In this document: positions 47,306 to 54,855 of the stretch, piece after piece | Numbering within the stretch: the stretch's first letter is position 1 | Layout of the letters: each line of letters starts with the position of its first letter | Origin: Porphyromonas sp. COT-239 OH1446 | GTDB lineage: Bacteria; Bacteroidota; Bacteroidia; Bacteroidales; Porphyromonadaceae | Length of the DNA: 64,000 nucleotides | Assembly (NCBI RefSeq): GCF_000768875.1 | Contig: NZ_JRAO01000003.1 | Coordinates: 119,459-183,458 of the forward strand | Direction: 5' to 3' | Made by a program: the position numbers and the translations under genes | The notes under the pieces: generated by a model | Databases searched by the model: none | Told to the model about the DNA's origin: nothing | The model's input: only the letters and a program-made list of their open reading frames with translations

Positions 47306-49357
47306 TTAGAAAATCGAGAGATCACCTATGCTAACATAGGGTCTACCCTCAACTACCCGGGTAGCCACGAGACGCAGCCTGCGGGCTAATATGCTCTTGG
47401 GCAAGATGATCTCAACTGGAATAGGATTGTTCCGAATATTAGAGAACTCTCCCTTGGCCACAAGCTCATCGTCAAGATAGAGCTCATACTGCTGTATATG
47501 GCCCGAGGCATCACGGGACTGATTGGGTGTGTATACTAGCTTCGAGATCGGGAGTGCTTCATCAAAATTAATAGCTAGCTCATGTGAATGGTTTGGCAAT
47601 GTCACAGAAGAATAGCCATTACCATCGAAGAGGGCTCTCCGCTCCTTATCCCCAATGCCAATAACCTTAAATCGCTTAGCCGAATAGCCAAGGGGCAACT
47701 TCGTTGCGACACGCTGCTCCCCTCGGGTACCACGTGCCTCTACCTCCACCTGCAGCTGATCTCCTGGCAGGTGTACGGGCTGTGTATAGGCCTGCCAAGG
47801 GCCTGCATTCACTCGGTAAAACAGTTGCTGCTCGCCTCCAGAAGCCCGAGCGATCAGACGATCCTCTGCATCTCTCCAAGCCTTGGGGGCTTCAATAAGC
47901 TCGGGAGCTAGATAAGCTCCGATCTCGGCCAGGCAAACAGGGCCTCTCGCCTTGGTGATACGCAGGCGCAGGGCGTCGGTATCTACCGTATTGAAGCGGA
48001 CAATGCGCTTGTAACCGATGGTCGTCAGACTATCCCTAGTCTCGATGGGGCTCCATGCCCCAGTGGCATCTGCCGTCTCGAGCTCGAAGGCATCGATACG
48101 CTGACCGAGGGGGATATACTCCTGTAGCATAATGTTATTGATAGCTGTACGCTTAGGTAGGCGGATCAAGACCTCGGCAGTGTGCACACCATCCACCGTA
48201 GCCCAATAAGTCTTGTCCGATCCATCGATGAGATGATCGGGGGCGAAGGTCTTGCCTCGACGACTATCCTTGGCCTCTACCCGAGCCCCCTGGACTAGAT
48301 TGTTGGCGAAGGTACGCTGTAGATGCTCATACCAAGCGATGACATTGGTCGAGTCAGTTGCAGGGATCTTACCCTCGAGATCAATGGGGAAGTTTAGCAG
48401 CAGATTGGCATTGCGCCCGACACTCTCGTAATAGATATTGACTAGGTTGGCCACCGAACGTACCTGATGATCCTCACGATGGTGGTAGAACCAGCCTGGG
48501 CGAATGCTCACATCGACCTCGGCTGGCAGCCAGGTAGCACCATCCTGCATCCCCCACTGGTTGGCCGTATGATGCTTCTCTCGTTCGACGTCGTAGGCAC
48601 AGTAGTTCGTTTGGCCGGCCCAACCTCGCTCATTGCCCACCCAACGGATCGTGGGTTCTGTCCCCCCAAAGATCATAATGTTAGGGTTGTTGGCCCGGAG
48701 AATATCCCCAGCATCATGGTAGCCATAGTAAGTCTTGGGATTGATGGATCGGGCCGAGTCCGCCCCACCATACCAACCAGTCCCCCCGTTGGCTCCGTCG
48801 AACCAATACTCGAACAGCTCCCCATACCCAGTGGCTAGTTCTCGGATCTGCTCGTGGAAGGTCTTACGATAGCCATCGAAGCCATAGTCCTTGTTGTTTC
48901 TATCCCAAGGACTAAGGTAGAGACCGAACTTGAGCCCATGTCTGCGGCAGGCCTCGCTAAGATCCTTGACGAGGTCCCCCTTACCACCCTTCCAGGGGCT
49001 TGCCTTGACTGAGTAATCAGTGGTCTTCGTGGGCCATAGGCAGAAGCCATCGTGATGCTTAGCGGTGAGGATAACACCCTTCATCCCAGCACGCTTGAGC
49101 GTGGTTACCCATTGCTCCACGTCAAGGATCTTGGGGTTGAAGGTCGATGCAGGTGTATTGCCGTAGCCCCACTCAAGGTCGTTGTAGGTATTCAGACCAA
49201 AGTGAATGAAGGCATAGGTCTCGAGACGATGCCAATCCACCTGAGCCTGTGTAGGCGTCGGGCCAAGCGGGGCTGGGGGGGCATCGGAAGAGCGGCTGAG
49301 GGTGGAGCAAGAGCCCAAGCCCAAGGCCAATGCCGTGCATAAGGCGATTTTCTTCAT
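47306..49357 (-). CDS. Secreted alpha-L-fucosidase lipoprotein (GH29) with C-terminal galactose-binding-like domain
   Basis: This enzyme removes alpha-linked fucose from glycans such as mucins and milk or blood-group sugars. The 683-residue protein has a lipoprotein signal (lipobox LGSC, C17), a GH29 barrel (about 35-360) with AKHHDGFCLWP and the nucleophile in YWFDGANG (D187), and C-terminal F5/8-type or discoidin-like modules (from about 365, and again near 570). Catalytic residues are present. It starts 7 bases after hemH in one operon, an unexpected neighbour for a glycosidase, and is surface or periplasmic. A fucosidase suggests use of host glycans. Confidence 0.93.
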   Translation of the reverse strand: MKKIALCTALALGLGSCSTLSRSSDAPPAPLGPTPTQAQVDWHRLETYAFIHFGLNTYNDLEWGYGNTPASTFNPKILDVEQWVTTLKRAGMKGVILTAKHHDGFCLWPTKTTDYSVKASPWKGGKGDLVKDLSEACRRHGLKFGLYLSPWDRNNKDYGFDGYRKTFHEQIRELATGYGELFEYWFDGANGGTGWYGGADSARSINPKTYYGYHDAGDILRANNPNIMIFGGTEPTIRWVGNERGWAGQTNYCAYDVEREKHHTANQWGMQDGATWLPAEVDVSIRPGWFYHHREDHQVRSVANLVNIYYESVGRNANLLLNFPIDLEGKIPATDSTNVIAWYEHLQRTFANNLVQGARVEAKDSRRGKTFAPDHLIDGSDKTYWATVDGVHTAEVLIRLPKRTAINNIMLQEYIPLGQRIDAFELETADATGAWSPIETRDSLTTIGYKRIVRFNTVDTDALRLRITKARGPVCLAEIGAYLAPELIEAPKAWRDAEDRLIARASGGEQQLFYRVNAGPWQAYTQPVHLPGDQLQVEVEARGTRGEQRVATKLPLGYSAKRFKVIGIGDKERRALFDGNGYSSVTLPNHSHELAINFDEALPISKLVYTPNQSRDASGHIQQYELYLDDELVAKGEFSNIRNNPIPVEIILPKSILARRLRLVATRVVEGRPYVSIGDLSIF

Positions 49358-49364
49358 AGCGATA

Positions 49365-50459
49365 TTACATGTAGTTGTACGAAATAGGATTATTCTCTAA
49401 AGAATGGCTCTCTCGGATGATCTCCGAGAGTACCGAAACGAAGTCCGAATTACTATTCAAGCAAGGAATATAGGTGAATTGCTCTCCGCCAGAGGCTAAG
49501 AACTCTTCCCGATACTCCACATCGATCTCATAGATGGTCTCGAGGCAATCGCAGACGAAGCCGGGACAAACAACGAGCACTCGCCTACAGCCCTCTCGGG
49601 GCAATGCCTTGATGCGCTCTGATAAATAGGGCTTGATCCACTCATGCCTCCCGAGACGAGACTGGTAGACGAGCTCCACTCGATCAGCTGGCAGAGCGAG
49701 ATCTGCGCGTAGCAGTTCGAGAGTCGTCTCGCAGTGTAGGCGGTAGCAGCTCCATCGCTCGGCATGAGTATGCGGGCGGGTGTAGCAGTAATCTGTCTGC
49801 CCATTGTGCTGACGGCACACAGCACTCAAATGAGAGACTGGAATACCATGCAGTGAGACCAGGAGCTTATCGTAGGGCTGCTCGAGGTAGGGACGGATCT
49901 GCTCAGCAAGTACCCTGCGGTAGGCAGGATGAGCATAAAAGGGGGGGACTAAGCGAATATTCAGCCCAAGCCCCAAACGTCGATTGCGCTCTAGAGCATA
50001 GATAGCAGCCGTCTCGTAGCTCGAGCGGGTGTAATGCGGATAGAGTGGCAGGGCCATGACCTCCTCGACACCGAGATCGACGAGGGCTCTGAGGGCATCG
50101 TCCATCGAGGGAGAGCCATAGCGCATCCCCAGGGCAACGGGGCACTGCATTCTTTGGCTGAGCTCATAGGCAATGCTTGCCGAATGGCGCACGAGGGGGA
50201 AGGTCTCTGTCTCCTCCTCCCAAATACTACGATAGTTTGCGGCCGAATAGGCAGCACGCTGGGGGACAATAATCCCCTTGACGAGCAATGCTCTCCAAAA
50301 GTAGGGAATGCTGATCACCCGCTCGTCCATGAGGAATTGGGTAAGATAGGGCTTCACATCTTGCACCTCGGCAGAGGCCGGCGAGCCCAAATTGATCAGC
50401 AGTACAGCACGCTTATGCCCTTCTCCTGCAAGATATAGAGATCGGATATTCACGCTCAT
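49365..50459 (-). CDS. hemH: Ferrochelatase
   Basis: HemH inserts Fe2+ into protoporphyrin IX. The 364-residue protein has LLINLGSPAS at the N-terminus, the proximal catalytic His in SLHGIP (H204; most members have SxHG), and the conserved Glu in CLETIYEI (E307). Its ATG overlaps the hflX stop codon (ATGA), so translation is coupled. Porphyromonas-type organisms often take up heme or porphyrin, and a ferrochelatase lets them make heme from imported porphyrin; no other heme-synthesis gene is seen here. Confidence 0.93.
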   Translation of the reverse strand: MSVNIRSLYLAGEGHKRAVLLINLGSPASAEVQDVKPYLTQFLMDERVISIPYFWRALLVKGIIVPQRAAYSAANYRSIWEEETETFPLVRHSASIAYELSQRMQCPVALGMRYGSPSMDDALRALVDLGVEEVMALPLYPHYTRSSYETAAIYALERNRRLGLGLNIRLVPPFYAHPAYRRVLAEQIRPYLEQPYDKLLVSLHGIPVSHLSAVCRQHNGQTDYCYTRPHTHAERWSCYRLHCETTLELLRADLALPADRVELVYQSRLGRHEWIKPYLSERIKALPREGCRRVLVVCPGFVCDCLETIYEIDVEYREEFLASGGEQFTYIPCLNSNSDFVSVLSEIIRESHSLENNPISYNYM

Positions 50460-51688
50460 ACGGTGGGTTCGTCGCCCTCCAAAGCATAGTCTTGGAAGAG
50501 GAAGTCGTTGTAAGGGAAGCGGGTAACATGTATCTCCCGCACACGATCATAGAGCAGCTGCTTGAGTTCGTCCAGGCCAACACTCTCCCGAGCTGAGATA
50601 AAGAGGCAATCGCCCTGCATCTTGGCCATCCAGGTCTCCTGTAGCTCTTGCATGCTGACATTACGGCGGGTGCGAGGGCTCAGATCGTCCTCATCCTTAG
50701 CCTCGAAAGTAAAAGCATCTACCTTGTTAAATATCAGTAGCATGGGCTTATCCTCCGAGCCGTTAATCTCTCGAAGCGTAGTATTGACAATATCAATCTG
50801 CTCCTCAAAGTTGGGGTGCGACACATCGACCACATGGAGCAGCAGATCCGCCTCTCGCACCTCGTCGAGCGTACTCTTGAAACTCTCAACCAACTCCGTA
50901 GGCAACTTACGAATGAAGCCCACAGTATCGGAGAGCAAGAAAGGGAGGTTGTGGACAATCACCTTGCGCACCGTGGTGTCTAGCGTAGCAAAGAGCTTGT
51001 TCTCGGCAAAGACCTCGCTCTTGGCCAGTACGTTCATCAGGGTCGATTTGCCTACGTTGGTGTAGCCGACTAGGGCGACACGTACCATCTTGCCTCTATT
51101 CTTTCGCTGCACAGACATCTGCTTGTCGATGGCCTTGAGCTCCTCCTTAAGGTGGGCAATGCGATCCTGAATGATGCGCTTGTCGGTCTCGAGCTGCGTC
51201 TCACCAGGACCACGCATCCCTACCCCACCTCGCTGACGCTCGAGGTGCGTCCACAGACGTGTCAGACGAGGGAGCATATAATGGTACTGAGCCAGCTCGA
51301 CCTGCGTCTTGGCATAGGCTGTTTGGGCTCGAGAGGCAAATATATCCAGGATAAGGCTTGTGCGATCGAGGATCTTCACCTTGAGGGTCTGCTCTATATT
51401 GCGCAGCTGCTTGGGGCTGAGCTCATCGTCGAAGATCACGAGACCGATCTCATGCTCCTCGACATAGAGGCGGATCTCCTCTAGCTTCCCCTTACCCACA
51501 AAGGTTACGGGATGGGCAGCATCCAGCTTCTGAATAAACCGCTTAACGGGGCGTACGCCTGCGGTCTCGCTGAGGAAGTCCAGCTCGTCAAGATACTCCT
51601 TGACTTGCTCCTCAGTCTGTGTGCGAGTGATCAGGCCGACCAGTACGGCCTCCTCGCTCTTAACTTGTGTAATGATAAAGTCTTTCAT
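50456..51688 (-). CDS. hflX: Ribosome-splitting GTPase HflX
   Basis: HflX splits stalled or hibernating ribosomes using GTP. I chose the ATG at 51688 because an upstream TTG at 51697 overlaps the promoter element. The 410-residue protein has the N-terminal HflX domain with GPGETQLETDKR, the G1 loop GYTNVGKST (about 208-216), DTVGFIRKLP and the NKVDAF G4 motif. It is the first gene of the hflX-hemH-fucosidase operon and its stop overlaps the hemH start. Confidence 0.95.
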   Translation of the reverse strand: MKDFIITQVKSEEAVLVGLITRTQTEEQVKEYLDELDFLSETAGVRPVKRFIQKLDAAHPVTFVGKGKLEEIRLYVEEHEIGLVIFDDELSPKQLRNIEQTLKVKILDRTSLILDIFASRAQTAYAKTQVELAQYHYMLPRLTRLWTHLERQRGGVGMRGPGETQLETDKRIIQDRIAHLKEELKAIDKQMSVQRKNRGKMVRVALVGYTNVGKSTLMNVLAKSEVFAENKLFATLDTTVRKVIVHNLPFLLSDTVGFIRKLPTELVESFKSTLDEVREADLLLHVVDVSHPNFEEQIDIVNTTLREINGSEDKPMLLIFNKVDAFTFEAKDEDDLSPRTRRNVSMQELQETWMAKMQGDCLFISARESVGLDELKQLLYDRVREIHVTRFPYNDFLFQDYALEGDEPTV

Positions 51689-51694
51689 CTGAGA

Positions 51695-51702
51695 CAAAGA
51701 TA
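51695..51702 (-). promoter_or_regulatory. Predicted -7 promoter element directly upstream of hflX
   Basis: The minus strand reads TATCTTTG, matching TAnnTTTG, with only 6 bases between it and the ATG at 51688. This implies a near-leaderless mRNA for the operon. Confidence 0.6.
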
Positions 51703-51907
51703 ATAATTCTCTTTATCTCCACTCACCCCACTCTACGAGGCTGGGCATAGAGGGGGCTTAGGCTTCTCGAGGGAGGCTTATCTCTCAAGCGATCCCTCGA
51801 GGATCATCCCTTCCGAGATGCTACGAAGTGTGCCCCATAACACATCGACTTAGCTCTCCGAAGGGAGGTCGATAGAGGTATCGAGATGGGTGCTTCAGAG
51901 ATCTAAG

Positions 51908-52114
51908 GTGGATCGTACATGAGACCCAAGTAGGATCTCCATTGAGGCCTAAGTAGGATCGCACATGAGACTCAAATAGGATCTCCATTGAGGTCTAAGT
52001 AGGATCTCAATGGAGGCATAAATTGGTTCTCTGAGAAGGCTTCAACAGGGCTTCACAAGGGGAGTCAACAGGCTCTATCATCGAGGGTAAAGAGGACGGG
52101 AGTTAGCCTCCTAT
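51908..52114 (+). repeat. Array E of the 23-bp degenerate tandem repeat (9 units)
   Basis: Units start at 51908, 51931, 51954, 51977, 52000, 52023, 52046, 52069 and 52092, all exactly 23 bp apart. The first anchor is TAGG in the four central-left units and drifts to GTGG, TTGG, CAGG, CAGG and GAGG at the edges. The best units alternate CGYACATGAGAC and CTCCATTGAGGT cores. The array sits between hflX and rprX, about 175 bases before the rprX promoter. The remainder of this 690-base gap (51703-51907 and 52115-52287) shows no gene. Confidence 0.92.
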
Positions 52115-52287
52115 CTCCTCTTGACGATACCCAAAGGGAGGGTTTCGGCAGCAGACATCCAGGGATAAAAATTTCAAAAGTATGTAAGCATCATTAAGCT
52201 TACACAGAGGGCGATTATTATCCAATGGCAAGAATATCAAGCAAAAAGGCGAGGAGATCCAAGGCATGAGTATTTGCAAAAAAGTAC

Positions 52288-52295
52288 TATCTTTG
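52288..52295 (+). promoter_or_regulatory. Predicted -7 promoter element for rprX-rprY
   Basis: TATCTTTG matches TAnnTTTG and lies 92 bases before the rprX ATG at 52388. Confidence 0.55.
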
Positions 52296-52387
52296 TATTC
52301 AGCTTAGACTTGAGTTCCCTAGGTAATCACTCCCCACAGGGAGCTTTCTAGAGGTGCAAGTTGCATAAAGACAGAGACGTTACGGTT

Positions 52388-53926
52388 ATGAAGAAAAGAG
52401 TTGTACCCTCCATTGGCCTGAGCCTACTCATGGCTCTAGCACTCCTATTTTGGGTGCAGTACAGCTACTACACGAGCGTCATGAGCATGAGCCAGGAGCA
52501 GACCAAGCAACTGGCCAAAGAAGCCCTCAGCCAGGTGGCACAAGATCTAGAGCTACGAGAGCTCGTCCGCTACCTCAACCGAGAAACTCAGCTACCCACA
52601 CGCAGCTTCTCGAACTGGTATGAAAAGAACCAAGGGGCTTCGCAGTTTTACCTCTTCGACAACGATATAGACCTAGACAGTATCCGATCACTCATCAGGC
52701 ATGCCCACCCAGGGATCAATGCCGAGCAACAGGTGCTACAAGAGCTTGAGGCTGAGAATGTCTTGACCGAAGAGTTTCTAATCAACTACCTCAACCAGCG
52801 CAAGCAGCTAGATGTGCTCATGCTGCGTTACCTATACAATGGACAGAGGGATTACGACAGTATCCCTCGCCTGGTCAGTCCGAGGTTTCTACAGCAGCAG
52901 ATCCGGGGGCACTTCGACGAAAAGGGGATTTGCGAACCCTATTACTTCACCCTACATGAGCCTCAGGGCAAGATGCTCTACGAGTATTTACCCGCAGGGA
53001 TGCTTCGCTCAGACTTCAACCAAGCCAGTGTCGTAACCCAAAGGCTCTTCGTGCGCAACGAAGCTCCCAATGCCTTTACCCCTTTCATTCGGCTGCACCT
53101 CAACCTGAGGACGGGTCGAGAGGAGGTGCTCAAGATGGTGCTCCCTGGCATGATCTCGACCATCATCGTGGTGATTGCGGCGATCTTCTCGATCGTTCTC
53201 CTGATCAAGCAGGTGTCTTTCCAGCGGACTAAGAATAGCTTCATCAACAACATGACGCATGAGTTCAAGACGCCCGTCAGCTCAATCAACCTCGCTACTC
53301 AAATGCTCAAGGAGGAGACGAAGCGATGCGAGGGAAGTATGCGACAGCGTCAGCTCGTCTCCATCATAGACATGGAGATCAGACGCCTCAAGCTACTGAT
53401 CGAGAAGGTACTCAACTTCTCTATCCTCGAGGGCAAACCAGGCAAGATGCCACTCAAGACCATCGACCTCAACGAGATCCTCCTCTCCTGTGCCGAGGTC
53501 TATACCCTGCACGCCCAACGGGACGGAGGCGACCTCAAGCTCAACCTCGAGGCCGACAACACCTGGGTCAAGGGCAACACAGTCCATCTGACCAATGCGT
53601 TCTTTAACCTGCTCGACAATGCGAGCAAGTACCGAAGCAAGGAGCACCCCCTGGAGCTCTCCATCTCCACCAGGAGCGATCAGGAGTACATCTATGTACA
53701 GATCCAAGACAATGGTATCGGGATCCCCAAGGAGAGCCTCAAGAAGATCTTCGACCGATACTACCGAGTGCCCACTGGGCATGTACATGACGTCAAGGGC
53801 TTCGGCCTAGGACTTGCCTACGTCAGCTCCGTCATCAAATCCCTCGAGGGGAGCATCCACGCCGAGCCTGTAAGCACCGGCGGGACGCGCATGTGCATCA
53901 AACTCCCTCTGACCCGGGAGGTATAG
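52388..53926 (+). CDS. rprX: Sensor histidine kinase RprX
   Basis: RprX is a membrane histidine kinase. I start at the ATG at 52388; an in-frame TTG at 52361 adds nine polar residues before the membrane helix. The 512-residue protein has a membrane helix at about 7-27, a periplasmic sensor region to about 255, a second helix near 258-280, the H box HEFKTPVSS (H291), the N box NLLDNASKYR and glycine boxes DNGIGIP and GFGLGLAY. It is followed by rprY after 65 bases. Published accounts describe RprY as an orphan regulator in P. gingivalis; here the cognate kinase is present. Confidence 0.88.
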   Translation: MKKRVVPSIGLSLLMALALLFWVQYSYYTSVMSMSQEQTKQLAKEALSQVAQDLELRELVRYLNRETQLPTRSFSNWYEKNQGASQFYLFDNDIDLDSIRSLIRHAHPGINAEQQVLQELEAENVLTEEFLINYLNQRKQLDVLMLRYLYNGQRDYDSIPRLVSPRFLQQQIRGHFDEKGICEPYYFTLHEPQGKMLYEYLPAGMLRSDFNQASVVTQRLFVRNEAPNAFTPFIRLHLNLRTGREEVLKMVLPGMISTIIVVIAAIFSIVLLIKQVSFQRTKNSFINNMTHEFKTPVSSINLATQMLKEETKRCEGSMRQRQLVSIIDMEIRRLKLLIEKVLNFSILEGKPGKMPLKTIDLNEILLSCAEVYTLHAQRDGGDLKLNLEADNTWVKGNTVHLTNAFFNLLDNASKYRSKEHPLELSISTRSDQEYIYVQIQDNGIGIPKESLKKIFDRYYRVPTGHVHDVKGFGLGLAYVSSVIKSLEGSIHAEPVSTGGTRMCIKLPLTREV

Positions 53927-53991
53927 GAGACTTCGTTCCACAGCGAGACAACTAAAAACTTATCCAAGCAACCAAACATCAGATTAGAATA

Positions 53992-54723
53992 ATGAACGAG
54001 CAACTTAGGATCCTCCTCTGCGAGGATGACGAAAACCTCGGGAACATCCTCCGAGAGCTACTAGCTTCCAAGGGCTTCTCTGTAGATCTTCACACCGATG
54101 GAGAGGCTGGGCGTAAGGCTTTCATGAGCCATACCTACGACCTTTGCCTGCTAGACATCATGATGCCTAAGCGTGATGGCCTCACGCTGGCCAAGGATAT
54201 TCGCAGTGTCAATGCCGACGTCCCCATCATCTTCCTTACGGCCATGGGAATGAGAGAGAATGTACTCGAGGGCTTCCGTGCCGGAGCAGACGATTATATC
54301 ACCAAGCCTTTCTCCCTAGAGGAGCTGATGCTACGCATAGAGGCTATCCTACGCCGCACACATAACCACATTGACCGTACCCCTGAGACCCAGGCAGTGT
54401 ATCAGATAGGCAACTACACCTTCGACACCATGTCGCAACGTCTAACCATAGGCGATAGCTCGCAGCGTCTGACTACGAAGGAGAATGAGCTGCTTTCGCT
54501 CCTCTGCGCCTTCGCCAACCATACCCTAGAGCGTTCGCATGCCCTACAAGTCATTTGGGGCATCTCGGACGACAATGTCGATGCGGATCAGTCCTTCAGC
54601 CAAAGAAGCATGGACGTCTACGTAACCAAGCTGCGCCGCATGCTGCGCCAAGACCCAAGAGTGGAGATCAAGAACGTACACGGCAAGGGTTACAAACTAA
54701 TTATTCCCAGCGAAGCTCACTAG
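53992..54723 (+). CDS. rprY: OmpR-family response regulator RprY
   Basis: The 243-residue protein has a receiver domain with the acidic pair EDD (11-13), phosphoacceptor Asp in LLDIMMPK (D55), the FLTA threonine and lysine K-P-F switch (ITKPFS), then a winged-helix DNA-binding domain (about 140-240) of the OmpR type. The sequence closely resembles Bacteroides RprY. It follows rprX and is ended by a hairpin at 54755-54804. Confidence 0.92.
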   Translation: MNEQLRILLCEDDENLGNILRELLASKGFSVDLHTDGEAGRKAFMSHTYDLCLLDIMMPKRDGLTLAKDIRSVNADVPIIFLTAMGMRENVLEGFRAGADDYITKPFSLEELMLRIEAILRRTHNHIDRTPETQAVYQIGNYTFDTMSQRLTIGDSSQRLTTKENELLSLLCAFANHTLERSHALQVIWGISDDNVDADQSFSQRSMDVYVTKLRRMLRQDPRVEIKNVHGKGYKLIIPSEAH

Positions 54724-54754
54724 CAAAAACGAGAGCTAAGCATACAAACAATAT

Positions 54755-54804
54755 AGAGGGCTGGGTCTTGTAGGGTCAGATGATCGTACAAGTACTGGCC
54801 CTCT
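54755..54804 (+). terminator. Probable terminator after rprY
   Basis: Outer arms 54755-54761 and 54798-54804 (AGAGGGC/GCCCTCT) and inner arms 54767-54772 and 54787-54792 (CTTGTA/TACAAG) nest into one interrupted hairpin, followed by a CT-rich tail. Confidence 0.5.
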
Positions 54805-54855
54805 CTACTTTGCTCTGCGGACTATGTCATGACAGAGCGATAGCATCTATTTTGA

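Noticed and set aside
54843-54850. A fourth near-leaderless promoter, in front of RNase R
   Set aside because: The sequence TATTTTG before the ATG lacks one T of TAnnTTTG, so the match is too weak to count.
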